A stretch of DNA of 64,000 bases from Fabrea salina (GCA_022984795.1 JALIHJ010000057.1:62001-126000), one strand, 5' to 3'; numbered from the stretch's first letter, positions 19,415 through 29,028 are shown. Numbers and translations: made by a program. The notes: generated by a model from the letters alone, not told the origin.

Positions 19415-20452
19415 ATGCTAAACTACGACTTAGTCGGTTCCTGCAGAGTGTTCCGAGCTAACTCTACTTACTTCGAACCTGAGTACTCCCAAGTCACTCA
19501 CAAGTTCCCTTTTAAAGACTTTGAAGGTTACTTCAGGTGGTGCGAGTCCCCTGATTTCTGTGAGATTTGTTACGCAGAAGACGAGTGCTTGATGCTTAGG
19601 TGTGAAAGGTGTGGTTTGAGTGTGCATACTTACTGTTGTGAGTACGAAGAGTACTGCTATCCCTGGATGTGTTCTGCTTGCGTTAAGTATGCAGTTACTC
19701 ACTGCCAGCCCAGTTGTTTCTTATGTGGTAAGTCCGCTGGAGCTTTGGTTAAGTTCCAAGAAGTCTGGGGGCACTCAGTGTGTTCTGTTTGGCTCCGAAA
19801 CGTTAGGTTTTTAGGAAGCAAACTTAAAGTTGACTGTTTACTTCCAGAAAAAAAGTGTTGTTACTGCAAAGAGCTAACTCAGCACTACTTAGAATGCTTT
19901 GAGTGCAAAGACTCTTTCCACGCTTACTGTGGACAAAAGCACGGAGTGGTGTTTTTTGAGTCTAAGTTTGTGTGCTTTAAACACAAACTTTCGAACCCAA
20001 CTATGAGTGCTTTGAGAAACAAGTTAAGAAAATTCTACCTGAAAGAAAAAACTCCACCAGTGACTCCAACTAAAACTCCTAAGAAACGGAAAAGTTTAAT
20101 TTCTGAAGAAGGAGACTGCTTAGTTGTTCAAAGACCTCAAAAAAAAAGAAAACTCGAAAAAACTAAAGAAACCAAACTCATACAAACCAAACTAACTTTC
20201 AGTAACTCGTTTGTGTTTGACTGGGCACTTCAGAACCTCACTAACTTTTCAAAAGCTGCTTCTGAACAAGACTTAGAAACTACTTTAGTGTCTTATTTAG
20301 AAAACTTCTGCGTTAAAACTCCAACCCACTACGACTTTTCCTGCGACTTAAGGTTTTCCAAAGCCTTCAAAAGACAGTCACTTCCTTTCGAAGAACTCCG
20401 ACAAGAACTTAAAAACCATATAAAGCCAGCTAACTTTAAATACATTAGTTAA
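19415..20452 (+). CDS. PHD / extended-PHD zinc-finger chromatin protein
   Basis: The 345 residues start with a short beta-rich lead. A PHD finger follows (CEICYAEDECLMLRCERC...HTYCC...WMCSAC, about residues 50-90). Then come a zinc knuckle (CFLCGKSAGALVKF) and a second PHD (CCYCKELTQHYLECFECKDSFHAYC). This PHD-knuckle-ePHD order is that of the JADE, BRPF and AF10 families, which read histone H3. Basic runs PKKRKS and PQKKRKLEK look like nuclear signals. The C-terminal 100 residues are unassigned. No catalytic domain is present. The JADE/BRPF-like subtype is inference. Confidence 0.82.
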   Translation: MLNYDLVGSCRVFRANSTYFEPEYSQVTHKFPFKDFEGYFRWCESPDFCEICYAEDECLMLRCERCGLSVHTYCCEYEEYCYPWMCSACVKYAVTHCQPSCFLCGKSAGALVKFQEVWGHSVCSVWLRNVRFLGSKLKVDCLLPEKKCCYCKELTQHYLECFECKDSFHAYCGQKHGVVFFESKFVCFKHKLSNPTMSALRNKLRKFYLKEKTPPVTPTKTPKKRKSLISEEGDCLVVQRPQKKRKLEKTKETKLIQTKLTFSNSFVFDWALQNLTNFSKAASEQDLETTLVSYLENFCVKTPTHYDFSCDLRFSKAFKRQSLPFEELRQELKNHIKPANFKYIS

Positions 20453-20479
20453 TTCTTAGAATTAGCGGTAATTCTTTAA

Positions 20480-21463
20480 ATGGAAAATTATGAAATAATA
20501 GCCAATCTAGGAAAAGGGTGCTTTGGAAGCGTAACTAAAGTAAGGAGGAAGTCTGATGGAAAAGTACTTGTCTGGAAAGAAATCAACTACGGCCAAATGT
20601 CCCAAAAAGAAAAACAACAACTAGTAGCTGAAGTAAACATCCTCAGGGAACTCAGACACCCCCATATAGTGCGTTACTACGACAGAGTTATTGACAAGGC
20701 CAACACAAAGATATTCATAGTGATGGAGTTCTGCGAAGGAGGAGACATGGGCCACGTCATCAAAAGGTGCAAGCGAGAAAAAGACTACATTCCTGAAGAC
20801 TTAGTGTGGAAGATCTTCATGCAGGTAGTCCTTGCTCTCCACGAGTGCCACAAACGCAAAGAAGGCAAGATCCTCCACAGAGACCTTAAACCTGCCAACA
20901 TCTTTTTGGACGCCAACATGAACGTTAAGTTAGGTGACTTTGGGCTCTCACGCATCATGGGCATGGAGTCTGTGTACGCGTACTCCCACGTAGGGACACC
21001 TTACTACATGTCGCCTGAACAGTTCAACGAAGCTAGGTACAACGAAAAAAGCGACATTTGGAGTTTAGGCTGTTTGTTGTACGAGATTGCTAGTTTGAAC
21101 CCGCCTTTCGAAGCAACGACCCGAGCTAACTTAGGCAAGAAAATCAGGGCTGGCAAGGTAGAAAGACTTCCGCCTAACTACTCTGAAGAGCTCCAAAGAG
21201 TGATATGCTGGATGCTTTCAGTAGACACTGAGGTGCGTCCCTCAGTAGAAGACTTACTGAACCTTCCGCAGGTTTCACTGAGACTGAGAGAAAAAAGACT
21301 CAGGGACAACCAAAGTGCCGTTAAGAAAAAGGAAGAAGAACTAAATAAGTTAGAACAAGAAGTGTCTTTACTAGAACAACAAAACAAACAAAAAGAGGAA
21401 GAACTCAACCGCAGGGAACAACGAATCAGCGAAATGGAGGCAACTGTCAAAGCTAACGAGTAA
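20480..21463 (+). CDS. NEK-family protein kinase
   Basis: This is a Ser/Thr kinase of the NIMA/NEK2-like type. The N-terminal kinase domain (residues 4-265) has the glycine loop GKGCFGSV, catalytic Lys33 (VWKEI), HRDLKPANIF, DFGLSRI and SPEQ in the activation segment. EFCEGGDMGHVI is typical of NEK hinges. A C-terminal coiled coil (about 60 residues of Glu/Lys/Gln) probably dimerises it. NEKs in ciliates act at basal bodies and in cilium-length control. The specific paralog cannot be named. It converges with the next gene with no base between the two stops. Confidence 0.92.
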   Translation: MENYEIIANLGKGCFGSVTKVRRKSDGKVLVWKEINYGQMSQKEKQQLVAEVNILRELRHPHIVRYYDRVIDKANTKIFIVMEFCEGGDMGHVIKRCKREKDYIPEDLVWKIFMQVVLALHECHKRKEGKILHRDLKPANIFLDANMNVKLGDFGLSRIMGMESVYAYSHVGTPYYMSPEQFNEARYNEKSDIWSLGCLLYEIASLNPPFEATTRANLGKKIRAGKVERLPPNYSEELQRVICWMLSVDTEVRPSVEDLLNLPQVSLRLREKRLRDNQSAVKKKEEELNKLEQEVSLLEQQNKQKEEELNRREQRISEMEATVKANE

Positions 21464-21661
21464 TTAAGGTTTGTTTTTGATCTCTTCGATAGTTTGTAAG
21501 ATCTGGTTGAGTTTGCAAATTAACAAGTCGCAGGAACTCTCTACTTCCATCTTAGCTACAGAGAACTCTTTTATGTCCACTTCGTCGGAGGTTTGAAGGC
21601 CTCTGTTGAGTGCAGAAGACCATTTTTCTAAGGCGGTTCTGATTGCTTGGCACTCTTGCAT
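21464..21661 (-). CDS. Small helical protein (65 aa), unknown
   Basis: This short ORF sits neatly between the NEK kinase (0 nt away) and the CIA2 gene (9 nt away), which supports it as a gene. The protein is helical, with heptad-like leucines (CDLLICKLNQILQTIEEI). The size and helix pattern would suit a small complex subunit, for example of Mediator or a BLOC-like complex. I see no diagnostic motif. Function unknown. Confidence 0.55.
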   Translation of the reverse strand: MQECQAIRTALEKWSSALNRGLQTSDEVDIKEFSVAKMEVESSCDLLICKLNQILQTIEEIKNKP

Positions 21662-21670
21662 ATTTAGTTA

Positions 21671-22114
21671 TTACTCCCAATCTGAAATGTTGGACTGAAC
21701 CACTTCCATCAAGTTGGGGTTCTCCAAAGCAGCAGCCACTCTTTCTTTGTCGTTGAGTTGTTTGTTGATTTCGGCTTCTTGGTCATGGGACCCTGGAGTG
21801 ACTCTTATAGAGACTTTTAAGGACTTAGGAATGTAAGTCATCAACTTCACACGCATCATCAGTCCTATGAGTGTGGAGAGTGAACAGTGCGGAACTGTAG
21901 GAGTGAAGCAGATGTCTAGGGTTTTATTTGTCTGGTCTAGCTTTATAAGGTCTTCGGAAACCACACTGAGTTCTTCTAGTGTGTAGGGGTGTTCTGGGTC
22001 CCTGATAGTGGATATGAGGTCGTAGATGTCTTCAGCCTCTAGGTTTCCTGCGGGTCTTCTGAACTTTTTCTTCTGTACTGACGAGTTTACTACTGGGTTG
22101 GGGTTATCTAGCAT
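21671..22114 (-). CDS. CIAO2B: Cytosolic Fe-S assembly factor CIA2 (MIP18 family)
   Basis: CIA2/MIP18 is part of the targeting complex (with CIA1 and MMS19) that hands [4Fe-4S] clusters to nuclear and cytosolic proteins. The start is the ATG at 22114 (MLDNPNP). The four codons before it open with TTG. Family motifs are IYDLISTIRDPEHPYTLEEL and CFTPTVPHCSLSTLIGL, which includes the reactive Cys. PGSHDQEAEINKQLNDKERVAAA follows at the end. The 147 residues are normal for CIAO2B/FAM96B. Confidence 0.92.
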   Translation of the reverse strand: MLDNPNPVVNSSVQKKKFRRPAGNLEAEDIYDLISTIRDPEHPYTLEELSVVSEDLIKLDQTNKTLDICFTPTVPHCSLSTLIGLMMRVKLMTYIPKSLKVSIRVTPGSHDQEAEINKQLNDKERVAAALENPNLMEVVQSNISDWE

Positions 22115-22144
22115 CTTTTTTTGCAATATTTAGAAATTAGTTAC

Positions 22145-22780
22145 TTAAGCCTGGGGCCTTTTAGGGGACTGCATGTAGTCAGTGACTTTGGGATTCACCT
22201 TTTGGAAGCGTTTGAGTTTGAATTCAGGCTTTTTTTCTTGGCTGGGTGGCGAAGCACTTCTGCGGAGGTTGTAGTCCCTTTTAGGCAGAGACTTTTTCCT
22301 AGGCACACTTTCGATAGAGTACTGTATGGCTTTTTCTTGTTCAGCGTGGTTGGCATAGTCGTTGCTCACTACACTGGTGATAGGAGTTCCTGGCTTGTTA
22401 GGGATTCCGTAAATAAAGTTGTAGTCAGGCAGTTTAACTGAGGCATCTACTTTTCCACGGGCTTCTTTCATCCTTACGTCTGCAGTAGCTCGGAACTCTG
22501 ACACTTGCTTAGGTTTGGTGCACTTCTTTTGGAGGCTAAGTTTGTTTAGCTTTCTGTAGTCTTTGTCAGGTTGGGCGTCTTGGGTCCTTACGTGTTCTTG
22601 CCAACTGCTCATGAGACATCCTGCGTTTTCAGGGTCCTTCCTTTGGTAGAGTCCGTAAGAGTGCGCAGGGCCTGGCAAATCCCTTACACACTTCTTAGGT
22701 TTGCCTACGTCATCTTTGACGAGAAGGACGTTGTTGGTGTTTTGGATCTTTTGGTAGTAAGGATGAGAAGGGTCGAACAT
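22145..22780 (-). CDS. CFAP77: CFAP77-like axonemal protein
   Basis: The start is MFDPSHPYYQ (22780). Upstream in-frame codons would enter the divergent DCN1-like gene. The layout matches the CFAP77 family. LLVKDDVGKPKKCVRDLPG is followed by YGLYQRKDPENAGCLMSSW, then DYRKLNKLSL and SEFRATADVRMKE. LPDYNFIYGIPNKPGTPI and a basic tail complete it. CFAP77 is a microtubule inner protein in the B-tubule of axonemal doublets. The assignment is from memory of the family pattern rather than an alignment. Another ciliary protein of the same style is possible. Confidence 0.65.
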   Translation of the reverse strand: MFDPSHPYYQKIQNTNNVLLVKDDVGKPKKCVRDLPGPAHSYGLYQRKDPENAGCLMSSWQEHVRTQDAQPDKDYRKLNKLSLQKKCTKPKQVSEFRATADVRMKEARGKVDASVKLPDYNFIYGIPNKPGTPITSVVSNDYANHAEQEKAIQYSIESVPRKKSLPKRDYNLRRSASPPSQEKKPEFKLKRFQKVNPKVTDYMQSPKRPQA

Positions 22781-22813
22781 ATTAACGTTACTTTTTATTG
22801 CTTGCCTTATAAA

Positions 22814-23521
22814 ATGGGGAATTCTTGCTTTAAATCTAAAAAACAAAGAGGAGTCTCTGTGGATGACACTGGAAGAGATGATGCCATACCACAGGGCATC
22901 AGTGAGATCTGGAAAGACTTGTCTAACAGAACCGAAGAGGAGCTAAGAGGCCTGGAACTCCAGAAAAGCTTTGAAATACTAGGAATTGAACTAGAAACTG
23001 CTGACGAGTTTATGGCAGCTTTTGTGTTGGAAATGAACGAGTTAGCTGTGCTTAAAAAAGAAGAACTCCAAGCTTATATGCACAAGTAAGCAGTATTCAG
23101 AAAACACATTTCAGGCCTTCAAGAGTTAAGGAACCAACTGCAGTTAGAATTCAGAAGCATCCGGAACGAGTAACTTTTAATCAGTGCTGTTAAACTGAGA
23201 GCTTTGTTCAAGTACGTTTTCACCAAGAGCCAGGAGAACACCAAGTTCATAAGTATGGATTTAGCTTCCCAAATCTACCAAGTGCTAGTTCTAGAAAACC
23301 CGGCTTTTAAAAACTCTTTGTTAGCAAAGAAACTTCTGCACTTCTTAGAAACCAACAAAAAACACTCAGGACTTAACTTTGACGAATGGGAGAACTTGCC
23401 CTTGTTTTTGAAGGAGTTCTCAGAAGGCCTCCAGAACTACAACCAAACAGACAGCTGCTACCCTTCTGTGTTTGATAACTTTGTAAAAATTGTGAACTCA
23501 AACATTAATTATAATAATTAG
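22814..23521 (+). CDS. DCUN1D: DCN1-like cullin-neddylation factor with myristoylation signal, three exons
   Basis: DCN1-like proteins stimulate NEDD8 transfer from UBE2M to cullins. The exons are 22814-23085, 23101-23169 and 23185-23521, with two 15-nt introns, giving 225 residues. The N-terminus MGNSCFKSKKQR is a strong N-myristoylation plus palmitoylation plus basic signal, as in human DCUN1D3. The potentiating-neddylation (PONY) domain follows: KSFEILGIELETADEFM, LRALFKYVFTKSQ, LDFDEW-like NFDEWENLPLFLKEF and the closing YPSVFDNFVKIV with the family's Asp and Phe. The cullin gene begins 1 nt after its TAG. Confidence 0.88.
23086..23100 (+). other. 15-nt intron
   Basis: GTAAGCAGTATTCAG, phase 2. 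Retention gives an in-frame TAA at the donor. Confidence 0.9.
23170..23184 (+). other. 15-nt intron
   Basis: GTAACTTTTAATCAG, phase 2. Retention gives an in-frame TAA at the donor. The middle exon is only 69 nt. Confidence 0.9.
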
Positions 23522-23522
23522 T

Positions 23523-25733
23523 ATGGACTCGAACCTGCTTGACACAACAAACTGGCTATCTTATAACATAGTTTCGCCTATAGTAGAAGGAATCAACTCA
23601 AGCAAGTACGAACAAATTCCTATGGAAACCCTTATTGAAGGCATAAAGCAAGTAAGAGATACCTGTCAAAGCACTGCAGCTAGTGAAGTACTATACAACT
23701 ACTACTGTTATGTTTTAAGAACTTACGCTAGAAAAGCAGTGCTACCAGAACTCCTGCAGTGCAACTTAGAAAACATTACTGAGATGTTTTATGCTAGGTG
23801 GGAAACCAACAAGCTCTTAGTTTACTGGCTCAAAAAAGTCTTCAGTTACCTAGAGATTCATTACATACCTGAGTCAGGAAAGGACTCCTTGGAAAAGGTA
23901 GGACTTGAAATATTTAGGTCACAAGTGTTCCACCAGGTCAGTCAGATGCTTGCTGAAGGCATAGTGACTTGGCTGCAAACTATCAGGAACGGGTTTCGTT
24001 TGGACTCTTATTGCATTAAGAGAACAATCATGTCTTTTATCGAAATCGAGTACATCAACCCTACTCTTAAGAAAACCCAAACTCAAGGCCAAACCTTGCT
24101 AGAGTGGCAGGGGTCAATTGACTTTCCTCACTACTACAAAGAGCACTTTGAAACTTTGTTTTTCCAGTTCAGTCAAGCTTTTTACTCCCAGTTTTCCCAG
24201 TCAATTTCCCGAATCACTGACTTAACTCAGTACTTAACTGAAGCTAAGAACTTTATGGACTCTGAAACAGCTTTGATTACTGAGTACTTGCATGAAAGTT
24301 CCATTGAACCCTTTAAACAAATAATCACTACTGAACTTCTGGAGTCCTTTAAAACTTACTCCGAAAACTCAGCTGAGTTGTTTTTGAAGCTTTTCAACAA
24401 CGAAAACTGGCAACAACTCAACAACGTTTACAGAATTTTCGAAAACGAAAGTGCCATTAAGTTACTGCTTCAAAACCAACTGGGGACTTACTTAGATTTA
24501 AAACTGAACAACTTAATCCATGAGTCCCTTAAGTCAGTAGTGAGTGAATTGGTTCTTTTGAAAGAAGAAACCGAGTTGCTTGTAGAGTACTGCTTCCTGA
24601 ACTCTAGGGACTTCAAAGCCTGTATCAGTCACAAACTAAACCAATTCATTAACACCCAAGAAGGCATAATTCCTAGTATAGTGGAGTACTGTGACTTCTA
24701 TCTTAAAGAAGGCATCCATACGACCTCTGAAGAAAAAGTTTCCAAACACATGGACCAAATAAACGACTTAGTAGCTTTTATCAGAGAAAAAGACATTTTC
24801 TTAACTCAATACTCAAAACTCCTTTCAAAAAGACTGCTGGAGAACACTAACGTTCCTGAGTACTTTGAACTTCAAATGATCAACAAGTTCAAAATACACT
24901 GTGCAGGCCCTATACTAAACAAGCTGTTAAGCATGCTTAAAGACATCAACGTTTCTGAACAAGTAGTAAAGGAGTACTGTGACAAGTATTCCCACCATGG
25001 GTCTCCACTAGGCGTAGAGTTCAACGTAAAGCTCATCACTTCTAATGCCTGGCCTAAACAAGAACCCGAACCTTGCAAGTTAACTGGAACACTCACAGTG
25101 ATTATGAACGACTTTGAAATGTTTTATCAAACAACTTACGAAAAACGCAAACTCACCTGGATCAACCAAGCAGGTAGTCTTGAGTTACTTGGTTACTTCA
25201 AGGAAACTTACACCTTAGTTTTAAACCCTATCCAAACTACCCTTTTGCTACACCTAGAACACCAAAAGTCTATATCTTTACTGGAACTCAAGAAGCTGAC
25301 TGGACTCAACGAAAAAGCACTTAAAGCCAACATAATAATGCTTTTCAACCCTAAGTACCCTTTGCTACTTAAACAAAGCAAAGGCAAAAAAATCCAAGAA
25401 CCCGAAACCATCACACTCAATGAAAACTTCTCCAGCAAGACCCGAAAAATCAACTACTTGCCTAAACCTCTCAAAAAAAGACTTAAAATAGACAAAGAAG
25501 AACAGTCCGTAGTCAAAGGACGCACTTATATACTAGAATCTGTAATTATAAAGGTCTGCAAAACTCACAAAACCATCTACCACAGAGAACTACTCAAAGA
25601 AACAATCAGCAACGTTACAAGCTTCTCAGCACAACCCCAACAAATCAAGGAAAGGATAGACTCACTTATTCTCAGAGGACTTTTGACAAGAGATGACAAA
25701 GAAAGCAACCTATATTACTACATAGATGAGTAA
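23523..25733 (+). CDS. Cullin
   Basis: This is the scaffold of a cullin-RING ubiquitin ligase. At 736 residues it has the usual N-terminal helical cullin repeats. The cullin homology domain follows (KDIFLTQYSKLLSKRLL and a winged-helix stretch LEHQKSISLLELKKLTGL). The C-terminal neddylation domain reads RTYILESVIIKVCKTHKTIYHREL. The Lys of IKVCK aligns with the NEDD8 acceptor of other cullins. It ends YYYIDE rather than the common YxYLA. I cannot assign it to CUL1, CUL3 or CUL4 by eye. It lies 1 nt downstream of a DCN1-like gene on the same strand. Confidence 0.92.
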   Translation: MDSNLLDTTNWLSYNIVSPIVEGINSSKYEQIPMETLIEGIKQVRDTCQSTAASEVLYNYYCYVLRTYARKAVLPELLQCNLENITEMFYARWETNKLLVYWLKKVFSYLEIHYIPESGKDSLEKVGLEIFRSQVFHQVSQMLAEGIVTWLQTIRNGFRLDSYCIKRTIMSFIEIEYINPTLKKTQTQGQTLLEWQGSIDFPHYYKEHFETLFFQFSQAFYSQFSQSISRITDLTQYLTEAKNFMDSETALITEYLHESSIEPFKQIITTELLESFKTYSENSAELFLKLFNNENWQQLNNVYRIFENESAIKLLLQNQLGTYLDLKLNNLIHESLKSVVSELVLLKEETELLVEYCFLNSRDFKACISHKLNQFINTQEGIIPSIVEYCDFYLKEGIHTTSEEKVSKHMDQINDLVAFIREKDIFLTQYSKLLSKRLLENTNVPEYFELQMINKFKIHCAGPILNKLLSMLKDINVSEQVVKEYCDKYSHHGSPLGVEFNVKLITSNAWPKQEPEPCKLTGTLTVIMNDFEMFYQTTYEKRKLTWINQAGSLELLGYFKETYTLVLNPIQTTLLLHLEHQKSISLLELKKLTGLNEKALKANIIMLFNPKYPLLLKQSKGKKIQEPETITLNENFSSKTRKINYLPKPLKKRLKIDKEEQSVVKGRTYILESVIIKVCKTHKTIYHRELLKETISNVTSFSAQPQQIKERIDSLILRGLLTRDDKESNLYYYIDE

Positions 25734-27068
25734 CTAGTCTTCTTCAAGGAACTCTTTCCGGTCTCTGTCTTCTTGCGGAGTCTGGACTCTTACTTGCTTT
25801 TTGGGCTTCTCAATAATGCGACTCTTGGCCATACTAGGTCTGCCTACTTTCTGGGCTTTGGGGTTGGCAGAGCGTTCCATGTACTTTTGAAGGCGTTTTT
25901 GGTTTTCTTCCTTTTCTTTAGCAATAGTTTCGTTGCGGGCTTGTTCTCTTCGGTACTTTTCGAGTTCAGTAGCTTTTTCGCGCACGTAGTCTTGGTTGAG
26001 TTCTTCGAAGACCCTTAAGTAGTTGTTTAGGCGGTACTCAATGTCGCCAAGCATTTCAAGGGAGGTTTGTTGGGTGTTTTCGTTTTCGGCGCCAAGGGCA
26101 TCTTTGATGGTTTCGTCAAGTGTAGCTAAAATAGGGTTGCCGACTTTTTCTTGTTCTTGAGTTTTGGCCAGTCTGACTTCAAGTATAGAGCACCTTTTGT
26201 TTTTCTCTTCAATGAAGTGTTGGAGTTCGTCTCGGCTGTCTTTGAGTTCTTTAAGTTTGTTTTCAGAGGAGTTTTGCAGGTTGTTTAGTTCGTGTTTGCC
26301 TTGTTCAAGGCTTTGTTCTAGTTCTTGTATGTTTTGGATGAGGAACAGGTTCTCTTCAACGAACCCGTGGAAGATTTCCATGAGTTGTTCTGAGTCTTGG
26401 AAGTACATGGTGCCTTGGCTTTCTTGAGGAGCTACTTTTGAAAGGAACTCTTTGTAGTTGTTGTACTCTTCCAAGCTTTCTTCGTGTTTCTGGATTTGTG
26501 CTTGTAAGTGCTGGATTTCTTCGTTGAGGCTGTTGGTTTCGTGAGTGATGTCTATTTTAGCTTTGTTGAGTTTTTTGGCTTCTTTGATGGCGTCGTGGCT
26601 TTCGCGCTTGCACTCGTCCCAGTACTCGTTGAAGCGGTTCATGTCTTCTATAAGCATGTCTTCGGAGTTTTTGAGTCCGTATTCGCGGAGTAAGGCGAAC
26701 TTTTCGAGTTTTTTGATTTCTTCCTTTTTGTTGTCGATGGCCATCTGCAGTAAGAACATTTCGCGTTTCTTTTCTATCATTTTCTGCATGTTGTCTTTGG
26801 AACGCATTCGGTCAGTTATTGCTGCCATTTGTGCGGCTTCTGCCACTGTGACTTTTTCTTCAGTTCTGGGTTGGATTTCTTCGATCTCGCGAAGGGCTCC
26901 TTTGCGGTTGAACTTAACTCCTTTTTCCCAGATTTTTTGTTTGCGTTTGCGGTCTCTTTCTTGTTTTTCGCGAGCTTTGATTTCTTTGATGTTGAGGATT
27001 TCTTCGTCGGGGGGGACTTTAAAAGGGTTTTCGTAGTCAGACTTGATGGGAGGCAAGTAGGAACTCAT
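25734..27068 (-). CDS. CFAP100: CFAP100/MIA1-like axonemal coiled-coil protein
   Basis: The 444 residues are mostly coiled coil. The block KKREMFLLQMAIDNKKEEI followed by KLEKFALLREYGLKNSEDML and FNEYWDECKRESHDAIKEA is the DUF4200 pattern of CFAP100, CCDC38 and CFAP73. CFAP100 with CFAP73 forms the MIA complex that tethers inner dynein arm f/I1 and tunes beat. The lead EEILNIKEIKAREKQERDRKRK matches the start of CFAP100-type proteins. CCDC38 is the alternative. It converges with the cullin with zero spacing. Confidence 0.75.
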   Translation of the reverse strand: MSSYLPPIKSDYENPFKVPPDEEILNIKEIKAREKQERDRKRKQKIWEKGVKFNRKGALREIEEIQPRTEEKVTVAEAAQMAAITDRMRSKDNMQKMIEKKREMFLLQMAIDNKKEEIKKLEKFALLREYGLKNSEDMLIEDMNRFNEYWDECKRESHDAIKEAKKLNKAKIDITHETNSLNEEIQHLQAQIQKHEESLEEYNNYKEFLSKVAPQESQGTMYFQDSEQLMEIFHGFVEENLFLIQNIQELEQSLEQGKHELNNLQNSSENKLKELKDSRDELQHFIEEKNKRCSILEVRLAKTQEQEKVGNPILATLDETIKDALGAENENTQQTSLEMLGDIEYRLNNYLRVFEELNQDYVREKATELEKYRREQARNETIAKEKEENQKRLQKYMERSANPKAQKVGRPSMAKSRIIEKPKKQVRVQTPQEDRDRKEFLEED

Positions 27069-27075
27069 TTTGAAA

Positions 27076-29028
27076 TTAGGTGTTTATTAGTTTAATGAAT
27101 CTATTTTTCAGGTCTTGGAGTTCTTTTAGGGTTTGTTCTTTTTCTTGGGTTTCTTGAGACAGCTTAGTTTGCAGTTGAGTGACTAACTCACTGTAAGAGT
27201 TGGCGTCTGAAGCAGCTTTGTCGGCGTGGAGTTTGGCTGACCGAGCTATAGCTTTGTAGTTCTCTATTTCTGAGGTGAGTTGGAAGTTTTCTTGTTTTAG
27301 GTTCTCAATAGCTGTTATTTGTTTTTCGGAGTACTCTTTGAGGCGGTTGAACTGGGACTGGAGAGAGCTGAGGTTTTCCAGTATCTTGGCGTTTTCTTGG
27401 ACGGTTTGGGACTCTTCGTATTCTTTTTTGGCGGACTCTTCGTACTGTTGGGAGAGTTTTTGGAGTTCTTGTTTGTACAAGTTGAGTTTGGACGAGAGTT
27501 CTTTGTTTTCTTGTTGCAGAGTGCTGGTTTGTTCTTTGGTTTCTTGGTACTTTTCAGTGAGTTTCTGGAGTTGGTTTTCTAGGTTGCGCACTGACTTGTG
27601 ATGGTCAGTGCTGAGACTTATGGACAACTGGTCGTTTTCTTTACGCAGTCTTTCTAGAGTTTCGTTTTTTGCCTGCATTGACTTTTTGAGTTCGTCTCTT
27701 TCGGCTTGGCACTTTCTGAAGTTGTCCGAAAGGTTTCTGTGGTCGTGTTTGAGTTGGTTTAGTTGTCTGTTTAGGTTTATAACGTCTGCAGCGTAGTCGT
27801 TGTCGGTTGGTGGTTTTTCGAGGGACAAGTTTTTTTTAGGGACTCTTTGGGGGAGTTTAGGTTTGGGTTTGAGAGTTTTGGCTTTGTTTTGGAGTTTGCT
27901 GAGTTGTTCTTGCAAGTTGTTGATTTGTTCGGCGTACTGGCTTTTGGTGTCTTTGAGTTGTTTGACTTTCTTTCTGGCTTCAGTTAGGTCTTCTTTGAGT
28001 TTAGGGAGTTCTTGGCACTTGTCACAAGGAGCTTTTTTTTGGAGTTCAAGGTATTCTTTTTGAACTACTTCTATAGCTCTGTAAGCTTTGAGGGACTCTT
28101 CTTCAGCCTTCTTTTTGTCGCCTAAAGACTTGAAGAGTTCTTGGGTTTTTTCTTGAAGTTCTTGTTGGGCTTGGAGTGCTTGGTGTTTCCAGTTTTGGAG
28201 TTCTTGGTTTGAGGGGCCTTGGTGTTTGATGTTTTTGTAGTCTTCAAGCATGTCGAGGACTTTAGTGAGTTCTTCAGTTTTGGACTCCAAGAGGGCTGAG
28301 AGTTCTTCTTTTTCGAACTCAGCTTTTTCTTTGGCTTCTTTTGCCAAGAAGAGTTGTTCTTGGGTGCTTGAGTCTTTCTGAGCAAACTGGTTGAAAAAGC
28401 TTTTTTTAAGTTTGAGTTGTTTTTTGATGCAGGTTGTTTGGAGCTGGAGTAGTCCTCTTAAGCACCACTGTAGTTGTTTGTCTTTAGGTATTAAAGAGTC
28501 GTCAGTGGTTATGATGTTTGGTTTGGACTCGCAAAAGAACTTCTGAGCAAACATCATGTACTTTTTTTGGAAAATTGAAGTGATTATTGAACAAGAAATG
28601 TAGTGTCTAGAAAAAGAGTTCATTTTGTCCACCATAGTTAAAGCTGAAGACACTTGTTCTTGGCTGTGCACTTGGATGCTTTTAACGTGCCACCTGCGGA
28701 AGTTGTTTTTGAGTTTCTTTAAGTAAATTAAGTTCACTAGTTTCTTTAAACAAGGAGCGCCTTTTTCAAATGACCCGATTGCACTGAAAGCTTTTGCTAA
28801 GTACCTAGTGTAAAAAGACTTAAGCAAGTTAAGTCCGAAGTTGTACTTCCGAGTGTTGTTAGAAAACTCAGGCGAAAGTTGCTTGGCCCCATTAAACGAA
28901 AAAGCAAAAGGGTTAGGTTCCGGAGAAGACTCACTTGAGTAGGCGTTTTTGGAAGCTGGACTGGTACTCAGTAAACTTTCAAAGTGCTTGTCGAAGAGTT
29001 TCCCCGCCGAGTAGTTTTCTTCTTCCAT
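27076..29028 (-). CDS. Long coiled-coil protein, unknown
   Basis: The 650 residues have a Ser-rich start. A basic helical region with Trp/Leu follows (KNNFRRWHVKSIQV), resembling an IQ- or Sfi1-like helix. From residue about 215 to the end it is one long coiled coil rich in Glu, Lys, Gln and Leu. CDKCQELPKLKEDL contains a lone Cys pair. A centrosomal, basal-body or cortical role is plausible given the neighbours but is inference. No family is recognised. Confidence 0.8.
   Translation of the reverse strand: MEEENYSAGKLFDKHFESLLSTSPASKNAYSSESSPEPNPFAFSFNGAKQLSPEFSNNTRKYNFGLNLLKSFYTRYLAKAFSAIGSFEKGAPCLKKLVNLIYLKKLKNNFRRWHVKSIQVHSQEQVSSALTMVDKMNSFSRHYISCSIITSIFQKKYMMFAQKFFCESKPNIITTDDSLIPKDKQLQWCLRGLLQLQTTCIKKQLKLKKSFFNQFAQKDSSTQEQLFLAKEAKEKAEFEKEELSALLESKTEELTKVLDMLEDYKNIKHQGPSNQELQNWKHQALQAQQELQEKTQELFKSLGDKKKAEEESLKAYRAIEVVQKEYLELQKKAPCDKCQELPKLKEDLTEARKKVKQLKDTKSQYAEQINNLQEQLSKLQNKAKTLKPKPKLPQRVPKKNLSLEKPPTDNDYAADVINLNRQLNQLKHDHRNLSDNFRKCQAERDELKKSMQAKNETLERLRKENDQLSISLSTDHHKSVRNLENQLQKLTEKYQETKEQTSTLQQENKELSSKLNLYKQELQKLSQQYEESAKKEYEESQTVQENAKILENLSSLQSQFNRLKEYSEKQITAIENLKQENFQLTSEIENYKAIARSAKLHADKAASDANSYSELVTQLQTKLSQETQEKEQTLKELQDLKNRFIKLINT

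Noticed and set aside
26545-27036. Ser/Leu-rich antisense frame of 163 aa opposite the CFAP100-like gene
   Set aside because: Antisense of a Glu/Lys-rich coiled coil often stays open and reads as Leu/Ser/Phe; no sign of a real protein.
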